Shown here in pieces: positions 28,826 to 38,338 of a DNA stretch of 64,000 nt; the first letter of the stretch is position 1; each line of letters opens with the position of its first letter. A program made the position numbers and the translations under genes. The notes under the pieces were generated by a model that did no database searches, was not told the origin of the DNA, and worked only from the letters and a program-made list of their open reading frames with translations. Origin of the DNA: JBGCFO01 sp045106955 (GTDB lineage Bacteria > Pseudomonadota > Alphaproteobacteria > Rickettsiales > Rickettsiaceae); NCBI GenBank assembly GCA_045106955.1, contig JBGCFO010000003.1:16037-80036 (forward strand). Reading direction: 5' to 3'.

Positions 28826-30331
28826 ATGATACAAAGATTGTTATATTGTTTAAATTTAATAATATTGGCATTTACTTATAGTAATGCCTTTGGAGTAAGT
28901 GAGGTTAAAGATGCATCTATTCAAGCAAAATCAAAATTATATAATAAGGCCTACCCTAGCTTTGCAGAGATTGTCGAGCCATTAATACCAACTGTTGTTA
29001 GTGTATATGTTACGAGGCAGCAAGAAGTAAGTTCTTCGAAGAAATCCTTGTATAACAATTTTCCACTTGAACATTTCGCGGATTTTTTTGATAATATTCC
29101 TCCATTATTTGATAAGTCATTCGAATATAAATCTGAAGGATTTGGCTCTGGATTTATTATAAATCCTAATGGTCTTATCATTACAAATCATCACGTGATA
29201 CAAGGAGCTGAAGAAATTAAAGTAAAATTAAATAACGACAAAGAGGAAGAGTTTGTAGCTAGTTTAATCGGTAGCGATCAAAAAACTGATTTGGCCTTGA
29301 TTAAAATCAATGCAAAAAATGATTTGCCGTTTGTAAGATTCGAAGATTCTGATAAATCAAGAATTGGCGATTGGGTCATTGCTATTGGCAATCCTCTTGG
29401 ATTTAATGGGACAGTAACTACTGGCATTATTTCATCTAAAGGTCGAGATGCTTTATCTGATGATAATATCGTAGATAAAATGATACAGACGGATGCAGCA
29501 ATTAATATAGGTAATTCTGGGGGACCATTATTTGATGTTAATGGCTATGTTATAGGTATCAACACTGCAATTGCTACTCCTCGTAATATTGGTATTGGCT
29601 TCGCTATACCTTCAAATATAGCTAAATACGTCATTAATGAATTGCAAAAACATGGTAAGATTGATCGTGGCTATCTTGGCGTTATTGTTCAAGATATGAC
29701 ACAAGAGATTACTGAAGGTCTTGGTTTAGATAAAAATATTCAGGGCGTGCTAGTTGTGCAAGTTATAAAGAATAGCTGCGGTGAAAAAGCTGGATTACTT
29801 GCTGGCGATATTATAACAAATTTTGGCAATTATGCAGTTAAAAATCGACGAAGCTTACAAGTGCTTGTTGCACAAGCTAATATTGGTCAAAAAATTACTA
29901 TTAAGATATTACGCAATAATGAACCGATGAAATTAATATGCAATATCACTTCAGATACAGATGGTGCGCTTGCATCATCCAATAATTCTGACAATGCAAG
30001 TAATAAACATAGCAACGAGACGATTAAAGAAGGCGATATATTATACTCTAATTTAACAGATGATTTACGTAAAAAATTTAGAGTTAATAATAAAGATCGA
30101 TGTGTATTAGTTTTGGAAAGATTTAACAATGACAATGCCAAACAAAATATTAATTTACATCCAGGTGATATCGTAATTGCTGCGAATCATGTGTATGTTC
30201 AAGATGTTGATCAGCTTAAATCTATTTATAAAAATGTTGTAAATAGCGGTCGTCATAACATCGTACTACTTATCAAGCGCAAAGAAAAAACATTATTTAT
30301 AGCAGTGCCAATAGAATCTGATCCATCTTAA
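28826..30331 (+). CDS. degP: Periplasmic serine protease/chaperone, DegP/HtrA family
   Basis: Envelope quality-control protease. The 501 residues begin with a signal peptide (about 1-23), followed by a trypsin-like domain with the catalytic triad His123 (TNHHVIQG), Asp155 (QKTDLALIK) and Ser231 (GNSGGPLF). Two PDZ domains follow, at about 275-365 and 400-490; between them is a Ser/Asn/Asp-rich linker. The GFAIPSNIA segment and LGVIVQDMT mark the start of PDZ1. It closes the hflK-hflC-degP operon. The triad is complete, so it should be active. Confidence 0.95.
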   Translation: MIQRLLYCLNLIILAFTYSNAFGVSEVKDASIQAKSKLYNKAYPSFAEIVEPLIPTVVSVYVTRQQEVSSSKKSLYNNFPLEHFADFFDNIPPLFDKSFEYKSEGFGSGFIINPNGLIITNHHVIQGAEEIKVKLNNDKEEEFVASLIGSDQKTDLALIKINAKNDLPFVRFEDSDKSRIGDWVIAIGNPLGFNGTVTTGIISSKGRDALSDDNIVDKMIQTDAAINIGNSGGPLFDVNGYVIGINTAIATPRNIGIGFAIPSNIAKYVINELQKHGKIDRGYLGVIVQDMTQEITEGLGLDKNIQGVLVVQVIKNSCGEKAGLLAGDIITNFGNYAVKNRRSLQVLVAQANIGQKITIKILRNNEPMKLICNITSDTDGALASSNNSDNASNKHSNETIKEGDILYSNLTDDLRKKFRVNNKDRCVLVLERFNNDNAKQNINLHPGDIVIAANHVYVQDVDQLKSIYKNVVNSGRHNIVLLIKRKEKTLFIAVPIESDPS

Positions 30332-30421
30332 GAAATGGAGTGTAATGTTTTAGCGCAATCATCTGATAATTAGATAATTGTTTGAAGGTGCACAACAAAG
30401 TTTGTTATAAATACCTACAAA

Positions 30422-30862
30422 TTAGATGGCAAATGGATTGTGAGGTATTATTTCGCATGTTCTTTGGCTACCTTGATTTATAGTTAAATTGATCTCGATA
30501 CATCCTTTTGGTAAGAGATTATTAATAATTGCTGGCCATTCTATGAGGCAAATATTTTGAGCGTTACAAGCATCTTCAAATGATAATCCGTATATCTCAT
30601 TTTGGCATTTAAGACGATATAAATCATAATGATATATGTCGTAATTATCGATATTATATACTTGTAATATATTAAATGTTGGACTTGGGACTATAATGTT
30701 ATCATTAATTATATGTAAAATAATATTTCTGCACAAAAATGTTTTACCACTTCCCAAATCTCCATTGAACAGTAACATCGAACCTGGCGTCAATGATTTA
30801 GCAATGAGAGAGCTAAGCTCTATAGAATCAGATTCATTATTGAGTAGATAAGAACCAAACAT
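30422..30862 (-). CDS. tsaE: tRNA t6A biosynthesis ATPase TsaE
   Basis: Small P-loop ATPase that works with TsaD and TsaB to make N6-threonylcarbamoyladenosine at position 37 of ANN-decoding tRNAs. The 146 residues carry Walker A NGDLGSGKTFLCR (about 34-46), VPSPTFNILQVY, the HYDLYRL segment and CLIEWPAII (Walker B-like with conserved Glu-Trp). Length is normal. The catalytic partner tsaD is at 36690 in this window. It lies just downstream of tRNA-Pro on the same strand, and may share that transcript. Confidence 0.93.
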   Translation of the reverse strand: MFGSYLLNNESDSIELSSLIAKSLTPGSMLLFNGDLGSGKTFLCRNIILHIINDNIIVPSPTFNILQVYNIDNYDIYHYDLYRLKCQNEIYGLSFEDACNAQNICLIEWPAIINNLLPKGCIEINLTINQGSQRTCEIIPHNPFAI

Positions 30863-30892
30863 AATAAGATCATTAATGAGAAAAGTACAAAA

Positions 30893-30969
<77 letters not shown>

Positions 30970-30974
30970 AATAT

Positions 30975-31003
30975 ACAATATTCAATTGCAGTATTTAAGT
31001 TAA
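30975..31003 (-). promoter_or_regulatory. Candidate tRNA-Pro promoter
   Basis: Minus strand: TTAACT (30998-31003), 17-base spacer, TATTGT (30975-30980), ending five bases before the 5' end of the mature tRNA. The close spacing to the tRNA fits a stable-RNA promoter, but both hexamers deviate from consensus. Confidence 0.4.
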
Positions 31004-31186
31004 ATACCATAATTTCGACTTAAGATCAATAGCTCTATTTTTGACAATCGATATCATGCATCTTACCTAACTCTTGTTTATAATATACTGAGATAGTATA
31101 AGATATTTTCATTTTTCGCTTGTACCTATTCATAATAGTAATATAATATATGTGTAATATTGTCACTTAATCAAAGTACGATTTCT

Positions 31187-31708
31187 ATGAAAACCATGTT
31201 AGAGATGCTTTCATTAGCTGCATTTTTTATTGGGTATAAATTCGGTGGAATTATGACAGCTACTGCGTGCATTGTTGCAGCCACCATTACTACAACTACT
31301 ATCTCATATATCAAAGAAAAGACAATCAATAAAATGCAGCTTGTTTCTGTAGCAATATTATTAGTCTTTTCTGGATTAACTCTGTTTAGCGGTAACACGA
31401 TCTTTATTAAAATGAAACCAACTATAATTTTTTCTACGTTTGCAATCACCTTGTTATTTGGGCAGATGTTTAATAAACCATTAATTAAATATGTTTTTGG
31501 CGGCGGAATACAATTAGAACAACAAAATTGGCAAGTATTAAATTTTAGATTTGCAATTTTATTTGCCGTGCTTGCATTAACTAATGAGGTTATTTGGAGG
31601 AATTTTGATGAAAATATTTGGGTTAATTTCAAAGTCTTTGGCACCATGGGAGTTATGTTTATTTTTATTATTTCTCAACTTCCATTTTTGATGAAGCACA
31701 AAATTTAA
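31187..31708 (+). CDS. yciB: Intracellular septation protein A family (YciB/IspA)
   Basis: Small inner-membrane protein linked to septation and envelope integrity. From the ATG at 31187 the protein is 173 residues (MKTMLEMLSLAAFFIGYKFG), which aligns with the family start; a TTG 27 bases upstream would add nine residues but lacks support. About five to six membrane helices are visible, together with the family patterns FSGLTLFSGNTIFIKMKPT, LFGQMFNKPLIKYV and LTNEVIWRNF. Likely transcribed with nadE, 13 bases downstream. Confidence 0.88.
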   Translation: MKTMLEMLSLAAFFIGYKFGGIMTATACIVAATITTTTISYIKEKTINKMQLVSVAILLVFSGLTLFSGNTIFIKMKPTIIFSTFAITLLFGQMFNKPLIKYVFGGGIQLEQQNWQVLNFRFAILFAVLALTNEVIWRNFDENIWVNFKVFGTMGVMFIFIISQLPFLMKHKI

Positions 31709-31721
31709 TCATTATATCTAA

Positions 31722-33308
31722 ATGGATATATTATTACTTCAAATCAAACCACAAATTGGTAATCTGAAAAATAATTTTCAAATAATTCAACATTATTACA
31801 TCAGATCTCTCGAATTAGGATTGGATCTTTGTGTTTTACCAGAATTATTTACTACAGGTTATATTCCAGGCGATTTATTATTACGATCATCTTTTATCAA
31901 AGATTTAGAATACCAAATACAGCAATTATTACCTATTACGTCAAGCACTACCCTACTCCTTCCTTCTCCGATGATTATTCGCAAAAAATTATACAATGGC
32001 GTATATGCATTGCAAAATGGAAAGATTATCGCTAAAACAACAAAGTTCCATTTGCCAAATTATGGCATCTTTGATGAACGAAGATATTTTGAACAAGGTC
32101 AAGCTTCTATTATTAAAATCAATCGCAATATAATTGGTGTATTAATTTGCGAAGATATGTGGTTTGATGATGTAGTAAATAAATTAAAAAATGATGGAGC
32201 TCAATTACTCATTGTTATTAATGCATCACCTTATTGGAAAGGCAAACCTCAGCAAAGATTAGAGATAATTAAGGATAGATTTGATCAAACCAAATTACCA
32301 ATTATTTATTGCAATCAAGTCCTTGGTCATGATGGAATTATATACGACGGAGGAAGCATGGTTTACGATGGAGTTACAAATCATACATTTAATCATTGCC
32401 AAGAAGACATAGTAAAAATCTCAGTAAATACTACAACAGCTATTATTGATAAGGTTGATAAAATACAATCTTTTCATCCATATATTACATTTCGTCCAAC
32501 TTGTATAGAAGAAGAATTATATCAAGCAATTATCCTGGGTCTAAAAGACTATATGCAAGATAATGAATTTACAACAATATTACTTGGATTATCAGGAGGA
32601 ATAGATTCGGCCTTATCTTGTCATATTGCAGCAGATGCTGTTGGAGCTAAAAATGTGTATGCTGTTATGATGCCATTTTATGGAATCACTAGCAATGAGT
32701 CTATAGAGGACGCAACTAATTTAGCGCATTCTTTGAATGTTAATTACAAAATTATTTCAATCAATGAAGCTGTTGATAGCATATTAAATCAGGTTAATAT
32801 CACCTTTAACATTACTCATCAAAATTTACAGTCTAGAGCTCGGGGTTTAACGTTAATGACTATTGCAAACGATGATAATCATTTATTGCTTACAACTGGC
32901 AATAAAAGCGAATTGGCCGTAGGATATACTACAATTTATGGAGATATGTGCGGAGGGTTTAATCTGATCAAAGATTTGTATAAAACAGATGTCATGAATC
33001 TCGCTAAGTTTCTAAAAATACCACAAAACATTATCTCTAAAGAGCCATCGCCCGAATTATCAACTAATCAAAAAGATTCTGATAATTTGCCTAAATATGA
33101 AATTCTTGACAAGATATTATATATGTATATCGAACAAAATCTAGGATTCAATGATATAATAAGGCGAGGTTTTAAAAAATCAGAAGTGGAGTTAGTATTA
33201 AAATTAGTAAAAAGCGCTGAATTTAAACGTAAGCAGTCAGCTTTAGGGATAAAATTATCTAGTCGAGATTTGGATAAAGATTGGCGATATCCGATTACAT
33301 GCAATTAA
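31722..33308 (+). CDS. nadE: Glutamine-dependent NAD+ synthetase
   Basis: Makes NAD+ from nicotinate adenine dinucleotide with glutamine as nitrogen source. The 528-residue protein has an N-terminal nitrilase-like glutaminase domain with its Glu (LPELFTTGY), Lys (KTTKFHLPNY) and catalytic Cys (GVLICEDMW), and a C-terminal synthetase domain with the ATP-binding P-loop LGLSGGIDSALS (about residues 286-297) and TTGNKSELAVGYTT. All key residues are intact. A complete NAD synthetase in a host-dependent bacterium suggests that it still finishes NAD synthesis itself. Confidence 0.96.
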   Translation: MDILLLQIKPQIGNLKNNFQIIQHYYIRSLELGLDLCVLPELFTTGYIPGDLLLRSSFIKDLEYQIQQLLPITSSTTLLLPSPMIIRKKLYNGVYALQNGKIIAKTTKFHLPNYGIFDERRYFEQGQASIIKINRNIIGVLICEDMWFDDVVNKLKNDGAQLLIVINASPYWKGKPQQRLEIIKDRFDQTKLPIIYCNQVLGHDGIIYDGGSMVYDGVTNHTFNHCQEDIVKISVNTTTAIIDKVDKIQSFHPYITFRPTCIEEELYQAIILGLKDYMQDNEFTTILLGLSGGIDSALSCHIAADAVGAKNVYAVMMPFYGITSNESIEDATNLAHSLNVNYKIISINEAVDSILNQVNITFNITHQNLQSRARGLTLMTIANDDNHLLLTTGNKSELAVGYTTIYGDMCGGFNLIKDLYKTDVMNLAKFLKIPQNIISKEPSPELSTNQKDSDNLPKYEILDKILYMYIEQNLGFNDIIRRGFKKSEVELVLKLVKSAEFKRKQSALGIKLSSRDLDKDWRYPITCN

Positions 33309-33317
33309 TATTACATT

Positions 33318-34334
33318 ATGTTGTTACTATATACAAAAATACCGAATCGGTGGTTATTTATGTGCTGCTTAATGGTCATTATGATGATTGCAATAGGAGG
33401 CATTACTCGCTTATCTGGCTCTGGATTATCAATGGTTGATTGGAAACCAGTTACGGGTATTATCCCTCCTATCACTGAAGCTGCTTGGGCCCAAGAATAT
33501 GCAAAATATCAAACTTTTCCAGAATATAGTCAATATCATTACAATCTATCTGAATTTAAGAAGATTTTTTATGTTGAATTTATTCATAGAATATTAGCTA
33601 GATTAACTATCTTAGTATATGTCTTACCATTGTTATTTTTTATATCCATTGGCATCATTAAATTTAGATCGATTTTTTCGTATATATTTATATTAATTCT
33701 ATTTGCCTGCCAAGGGTTAATGGGATGGTATATGGTTAAGAGTGGGCTTGTAAATATTCCATCCGTTAGTCATTTTCGACTTAGCACTCATCTTATCATT
33801 GCAGTTATTATATATAGTCTTTTATTTTGGCAAATTATGGTCAATAGCTCCCAAGTTCTAATAATGCCTAGATCTTGCAAAATAAGATACACAAAGCTAC
33901 TTTGTACAATCATATTAGCGCTAGTATATATTCAAATTTTTATAGGCGGAATGGTAGCAGGTCTCAATGCGGGATTAGTATATGATACATTTCCGTTGAT
34001 GGGAGATAGTTGGATACCAAGCGAATTAATCCTGACTCATTTGAACGTGAATGATCTATATAATCCAGTGTTTGTGCATTTTATACATAGATTATTTGCA
34101 TTAAAAATATTAATTTGCGCAATAGCACTATCAGCAATGCTATTAAAATCTGGCAGTGTGCAATTGAGAAATTGTTGTTATTTAATTTTAAGCGCAATTG
34201 TATTACAAGTCATCACTGGAGCTTTTACAGTACTTTATCATGTGAACTTTATTCTTGCAATTTGCCATCAAATTAATGCTATTTTTGTATTGTCTTCTTT
34301 GCTATACTTGCATTACTTATTAAAGCACTCGTAG
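33318..34334 (+). CDS. ctaA: Heme A synthase CtaA (COX15)
   Basis: Eight-helix inner-membrane enzyme that oxidises the methyl group of heme O to a formyl group, giving heme A for cytochrome c oxidase. The 338 residues contain the alphaproteobacterial/mitochondrial COX15 patterns IGGITRLSGSGLSMVDWKP near the start, EFIHRILAR (heme-ligand His), GLVNIPSVSHFRLSTHL, GGMVAGLNAGLVYDTFPLM and VHFIHRLFA. Its last ten bases are also the first ten bases of tRNA-Arg, so gene and tRNA overlap on the same strand. Confidence 0.95.
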   Translation: MLLLYTKIPNRWLFMCCLMVIMMIAIGGITRLSGSGLSMVDWKPVTGIIPPITEAAWAQEYAKYQTFPEYSQYHYNLSEFKKIFYVEFIHRILARLTILVYVLPLLFFISIGIIKFRSIFSYIFILILFACQGLMGWYMVKSGLVNIPSVSHFRLSTHLIIAVIIYSLLFWQIMVNSSQVLIMPRSCKIRYTKLLCTIILALVYIQIFIGGMVAGLNAGLVYDTFPLMGDSWIPSELILTHLNVNDLYNPVFVHFIHRLFALKILICAIALSAMLLKSGSVQLRNCCYLILSAIVLQVITGAFTVLYHVNFILAICHQINAIFVLSSLLYLHYLLKHS

Positions 34335-34401
34335 CTCAATTGGATAGAGCGTTGCCCTCCGAAGGCAAAGGCTGTTGGTTCGAATCCAATCGCGTGCGCC
34401 A
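34325..34401 (+). tRNA. tRNA-Arg (anticodon CCG)
   Basis: Cloverleaf by eye: acceptor GCACTCG with CGCGTGC, D arm GCTC/GAGC, anticodon stem TTGCC/GGCAA around CTCCGAA (CCG at 34-36), T arm GTTGG/CCAAT with loop TTCGAAT, discriminator G, encoded CCA. The acceptor stem has one mismatch, T5 opposite C68. Its 5' end lies inside the ctaA stop region, so it is probably cut out of the ctaA transcript. Confidence 0.93.
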
Positions 34402-34427
34402 CATCTTGAATAAAACTTTAAACAAAA

Positions 34428-34444
34428 AGCAGCGCCCCATTGCT
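34428..34444 (-). terminator. Possible terminator after tlc
   Basis: Just past the tlc stop codon the minus strand has AGCA, a nine-base loop and TGCT, followed by a run of five T. The stem is short (four pairs), so this is a weak candidate. Confidence 0.3.
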
Positions 34445-34450
34445 AAAAAA

Positions 34451-35977
34451 TTAGCCTTGATCTCTTTCTACTTGCTTATGATTTTCTTCAAGCGCACTCT
34501 GATATTTAGTATTAAGCGCTCGTACATTTAAAATCCACAGGAGCATTACTATAACAAATATAGCGGCAAATACCGGAGCAGCATCAGTGAAACCATAACT
34601 TGGGAACAATATGAAGAAAGTTGATTGAAAGATTGCTCCAGACATTTTACCTAATCTTCCGCCAATAACATCCACAGCAGCTTTACCCTTTGTTTGCAAT
34701 TCATTATCAAGAGGTATGTATGACATTTCTTTTGTTGAATCAAACAAAGAATACTTGGTAGCTTTACTTAAAATATTTTGCAAAGCGCCAAGATTAACAG
34801 CCATAACTAATGGAGTAGCAGAAAAAATAGCTACCATATAAGGTGATACGGTATTATCGAATATATCCATAAGGAAGAAAGTTGTTCCAGTGATTAATAT
34901 CATTAATGGAGTAAGTATTGCAGCTGTTCCCCACTTCACTTTACGCAGAATATTTGCGCCAATAATCATGAAAATGATGCTTGTAATCCCTTGCATAGTT
35001 TGAAAGTTAGCCATGTATAATGCTATCTGATCTTTTGATTGGTATAATGCACCAACTTTGGATTTCCAAACTCCTTCAACCAGATTAATAGAAAATCCAT
35101 AAAATATAACTAAGCCAGCAATTAATCCAAGATATTTTGATGTAAAGATAATCTTCATACTTTCGGAGAAAGATATTTTAGATTTCTTTTTTGGTTTAGC
35201 ATGATCTTGGTCAGATGGGTTATATAATTTAGGATCAGTCAATACATAAAGATTCATCCATCTATATATTGCGCATACTATTAAACCATTGGCTATGATG
35301 ATAAAAAATAACTTAGAGAAATCTTGCGATGATCCACTGGAACCACCAACAGAATCCATATCAATATTTACTTTCAATACATTCATAATAGCGAAACCAG
35401 TAATGATTAATCCTACATTGCCTATTACGCCAAACATAGAATAGAATCTTTTTGCTTCTTGAGTAGTTGTAATTTTGTTAGCAAATTGCCAAAATAATAA
35501 AGTTGTTACAACTACACCCCAAAGCTCAGACATCGTGTAGAAACTAACATACCCCCAATTGCCTGCAATACGAATAAACCATTTAATATTTGGATAAGCA
35601 AGACTTAGTCTATCTATGGTATCGCGTGATAGATGCAAAGTATCATAAAAATTCTCTATTACTAGCGCAAAAGCTGCAAAATACGAAACAAATGTTAATA
35701 CTATAATATAAAAGACTGCTTGCTGCGTAAATTTATTGCATAATCTTGCGTAAATTATCATAACAGCTATAGCAGCAGGAAAAACAACATATGTTTTGAT
35801 GAAACTAATCAATTCTGTGCCTATTGAAATTATATATCCATCTTTCATAGATCTTAGCATTGAATAATTCATTAAGATGCAAAGCATCATCAATGCCATA
35901 GGTAAAAATTTCTTTATTTCATGAGACTCTATAGGCCATACTACTTTTCGTAGATCTGAGAATGAATAGTTAAACAT
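34451..35977 (-). CDS. tlcA: ATP/ADP translocase (Tlc/NTT family)
   Basis: Nucleotide carrier that exchanges host ATP for bacterial ADP across the inner membrane, the hallmark of energy parasites such as Rickettsiales and Chlamydiales. The 508-residue protein has about 11-12 membrane helices. Family segments are KFLPMALMMLCILMNYSMLR and the charged SMKDGYIIS after helix 1, WGVVVTTLLFWQFANKITT, AKRFYSMFG, and near the C-terminus ATKYSLFDSTKEMSYIPLD, GKAAVDVIGGRLGK. The charged loops important for nucleotide exchange are present. It is monocistronic, with its own good promoter (36058-36086), and is convergent with ctaA/tRNA-Arg. Confidence 0.97.
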   Translation of the reverse strand: MFNYSFSDLRKVVWPIESHEIKKFLPMALMMLCILMNYSMLRSMKDGYIISIGTELISFIKTYVVFPAAIAVMIIYARLCNKFTQQAVFYIIVLTFVSYFAAFALVIENFYDTLHLSRDTIDRLSLAYPNIKWFIRIAGNWGYVSFYTMSELWGVVVTTLLFWQFANKITTTQEAKRFYSMFGVIGNVGLIITGFAIMNVLKVNIDMDSVGGSSGSSQDFSKLFFIIIANGLIVCAIYRWMNLYVLTDPKLYNPSDQDHAKPKKKSKISFSESMKIIFTSKYLGLIAGLVIFYGFSINLVEGVWKSKVGALYQSKDQIALYMANFQTMQGITSIIFMIIGANILRKVKWGTAAILTPLMILITGTTFFLMDIFDNTVSPYMVAIFSATPLVMAVNLGALQNILSKATKYSLFDSTKEMSYIPLDNELQTKGKAAVDVIGGRLGKMSGAIFQSTFFILFPSYGFTDAAPVFAAIFVIVMLLWILNVRALNTKYQSALEENHKQVERDQG

Positions 35978-36057
35978 TATATATAATTTATTATTAATTA
36001 TTAATTTTGATATTTGTACAATTAATGATTACTGCTCAATAAAACATCTTGGATGTA

Positions 36058-36086
36058 AATGTATCATAATTATTAATTTTTGTCAA
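36058..36086 (-). promoter_or_regulatory. Sigma-70 promoter of tlc
   Basis: Minus strand: a perfect TTGACA (36081-36086), exactly 17 bases, then TACATT (36058-36063), giving a leader of roughly 75 bases before the tlc ATG. This is one of the best -35/-10 pairs in the window and suits a gene needing strong constant expression. Confidence 0.55.
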
Positions 36087-36219
36087 TACTGATCAGCTGC
36101 AACAAGTATTTATATAACTCTGATTATATATTATTAAGACGCATTTACAAATAAATTGTAGATGTATATTATATCACAATATAATTTTGTTATTACTCAT
36201 TGTTTTTAAGAGAATCATT

Positions 36220-36687
36220 ATGAAAAAACATTATACTCAATTTTATTTTCGATTTAAGTGTATCATGATATTTGTGATTATTTTATGTATAAAATTACCT
36301 ATATCAAATGCTGATAATTTAGGTGATACAAGCACAACAGATAATGATAACACGGGTGAAACCCCTCACGTACAACATCAGAACAAATTAGATTCTCATA
36401 CACAACAAATTATGTCTGAATATCAGGCGTATGTAAATAGTATTTCTCCAGAATTACGAAATGAGATTATCCAATATAGGCATGCCATTGATGTTTTAAA
36501 CAAAGAAAAAATTATTTTATATAAACGCTTATCCCAGCAGGCTCAATCATATTTAAAAAAAACACAATATTACAAAGATCAACTACCGTTGACTTGTAAG
36601 GGTTTGCAAAAGATTATTGATGCATTAGGAGATAAGTATTACAAAACTACAAATAATGACGATCACACAGAATCATCTTTGCCTTAA
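36220..36687 (+). CDS. Small secreted protein of unknown function upstream of tsaD
   Basis: About 155 residues from the ATG at 36220, which has a purine-rich AAGAGAA upstream; an in-frame start at 36187 is less likely. The N-terminus (MKKHYTQFYFRFKCIMIFVI...) is a signal peptide ending near SNA, so the mature protein is probably periplasmic. The mature part starts with an acidic, Thr/Asn-rich stretch and continues as a likely coiled coil (ELRNEIIQYRHAIDVLNKEK) with one cysteine near the end. I recognise no domain. The stop is two bases before tsaD, so the two are co-transcribed. Confidence 0.7.
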   Translation: MKKHYTQFYFRFKCIMIFVIILCIKLPISNADNLGDTSTTDNDNTGETPHVQHQNKLDSHTQQIMSEYQAYVNSISPELRNEIIQYRHAIDVLNKEKIILYKRLSQQAQSYLKKTQYYKDQLPLTCKGLQKIIDALGDKYYKTTNNDDHTESSLP

Positions 36688-36689
36688 CG

Positions 36690-37754
36690 ATGAACAAAAA
36701 AGACCAATATATTTTAGGCATAGAGTCTAGTTGCGATGATACAGCCGTAGCAGTTCTCGATAAAGATTGCAATATCTTATCTAATATTGTTTTATCGCAA
36801 CATAATTGTCATAAAATCTTCAAAGGCATAGTTCCTGAATTAGCTGCGCGTGCACACATAGACAACATTAACGCCGTTACTAAGAAAGCCTTAAATCAAG
36901 CAAAGGTTTCAATAGAAGATATAAATATAATTGCTGCTACATCTGGACCAGGATTAATCGGAGGTTTAATTGTTGGCTTGATATTTGCTAAAACATTAGC
37001 TAGCGTTTTGCAAAAGCCATTTATAGCCGTTAATCATTTAGAAGGTCACGCATTAACTGCAAAACTTACTAATGGCATACAATATCCATACCTATTATTG
37101 CTAATTTCTGGAGGGCATTGTCAATTTGTTATTATCCAAGAGCTAGGTAAATATAAAGTCATAGGGCAAACATTAGATGATGCATTGGGTGAGGCATTTG
37201 ATAAAGTCGCCAAAATGCTAGATTTAGATTTTCCAGGAGGTCCTGAAATTGAAAAATATGCTAAAAATGGCGATGAAAATAAGTATATACTGCCCAAGCC
37301 AATGAAAGATTCTGGAGATTGTAATATGTCTTTCTCAGGCCTCAAAACTGCAATTATGCTTTTAATAAAAGAAAAAGGGTCTTTAAGCTTGCAAGATAAG
37401 TATGATATTGCAGCTAGCTTCCAAAAAACTGTTGCTGAAATTTTAATAATAAAAATCAGATTTGCCATATCTGTATATCAAATAACTAACTCTAATAGAT
37501 CGTATAAAAAGAATATAGTAGTATCTGGAGGAGTTGCTTCTAACTCTTACTTAAGAGGAATAATTGCAAAAAATCTAGCTGAAATTGATTATAATCTTGT
37601 ATGTCCACCAAGTAATCTATGCACAGATAACGCAGCCATGATTGCTTACACTGGTTTACAAAGATTTAATGCTGGTATTAGAACAAATCTAGACTTTGCT
37701 CCAAAAGCAAGATGGAGCTTAGATTCTATATCCGCAAATAATCTTTCATGTTAA
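36690..37754 (+). CDS. tsaD: tRNA threonylcarbamoyladenosine transferase TsaD
   Basis: Catalytic subunit that transfers the threonylcarbamoyl group to A37 of tRNA. The 354 residues include the ASKHA fold signatures GIESSCDDTAVAV, TSGPGLIGGLIVG, the metal-binding NHLEGH (His116, His120), LLISGGHCQFV, DDALGEAFDKVAK and SGGVASNSYLR, and the third metal ligand region CTDNAAMIAY. All ligands are intact. It works with TsaE at 30422. Its last 29 bases overlap the 3' end of ccmA on the other strand. Confidence 0.97.
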   Translation: MNKKDQYILGIESSCDDTAVAVLDKDCNILSNIVLSQHNCHKIFKGIVPELAARAHIDNINAVTKKALNQAKVSIEDINIIAATSGPGLIGGLIVGLIFAKTLASVLQKPFIAVNHLEGHALTAKLTNGIQYPYLLLLISGGHCQFVIIQELGKYKVIGQTLDDALGEAFDKVAKMLDLDFPGGPEIEKYAKNGDENKYILPKPMKDSGDCNMSFSGLKTAIMLLIKEKGSLSLQDKYDIAASFQKTVAEILIIKIRFAISVYQITNSNRSYKKNIVVSGGVASNSYLRGIIAKNLAEIDYNLVCPPSNLCTDNAAMIAYTGLQRFNAGIRTNLDFAPKARWSLDSISANNLSC

Positions 37755-38307
37755 TTACCTGAAATGGTTTTATGTTAGGTTTTGCATGAGATGCTATAAT
37801 TACTACACCTCCAGAATTAGCTTTTGCAGTAATTAAGTTTTGAATTAATTGTGTAGTATTATCATCAAGATTCACAAATATTTCATCTAGTAACCATATA
37901 TCGGCCGGGCAACATATTAATCTAGTTAGAGCAATTTTTTTGCAATTTCCAGCAGATAATGTATAACATTTTTGATATAAAACGTTATTTAAATTAAAAT
38001 ACTCTATCGCTATATCTACCGCATTTGGTGTATTATATAAATCAGCCCAAAATTTTATATTTTCATAAACACTTAAATCTGTTTTAATTCCTAGATTATG
38101 ACCGATATAATTTAATTTAGAAGAAGATAAGATAATTTTTCCAGAAGTTGGTCTTTGTATACCAGCAATCAGTCTGAGTAATGATGTCTTACCTGAACCA
38201 TTTAGACCTTCTAGATATGTTATAGAGGCAGATAAAATAGTTAGGCTTATGTTGCAAAAAACCTTTCTGTCATATATACAATAAGATACATCATCAAATG
38301 ATATCAT
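37726..38307 (-). CDS. ccmA: Heme exporter ATP-binding protein CcmA
   Basis: ABC-transporter ATPase of the system I cytochrome c maturation machinery; with CcmB and CcmC it drives release of heme-bound CcmE in the periplasm. The 193-residue protein has Walker A LEGLNGSGKTSLLR (about 33-46), the signature LSAGNCKKIALTRL (normally LSAGQ...), Walker B DIWLLDEIF and the switch His in IASHA. The short length fits CcmA. Its 3' end overlaps tsaD tail to tail; no ccmB or ccmC is adjacent, as is usual in Rickettsiales where ccm genes are scattered. Confidence 0.88.
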   Translation of the reverse strand: MISFDDVSYCIYDRKVFCNISLTILSASITYLEGLNGSGKTSLLRLIAGIQRPTSGKIILSSSKLNYIGHNLGIKTDLSVYENIKFWADLYNTPNAVDIAIEYFNLNNVLYQKCYTLSAGNCKKIALTRLICCPADIWLLDEIFVNLDDNTTQLIQNLITAKANSGGVVIIASHAKPNIKPFQVINMKDYLRI

Positions 38308-38338
38308 TGCATTATAAAATTATTAAATAAATACACTT

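Noticed and set aside
31041..31069. Perfect TTGACA upstream of yciB as a promoter
   Set aside because: At the correct spacing the -10 position reads TACCTA, a poor match, so I did not list it.
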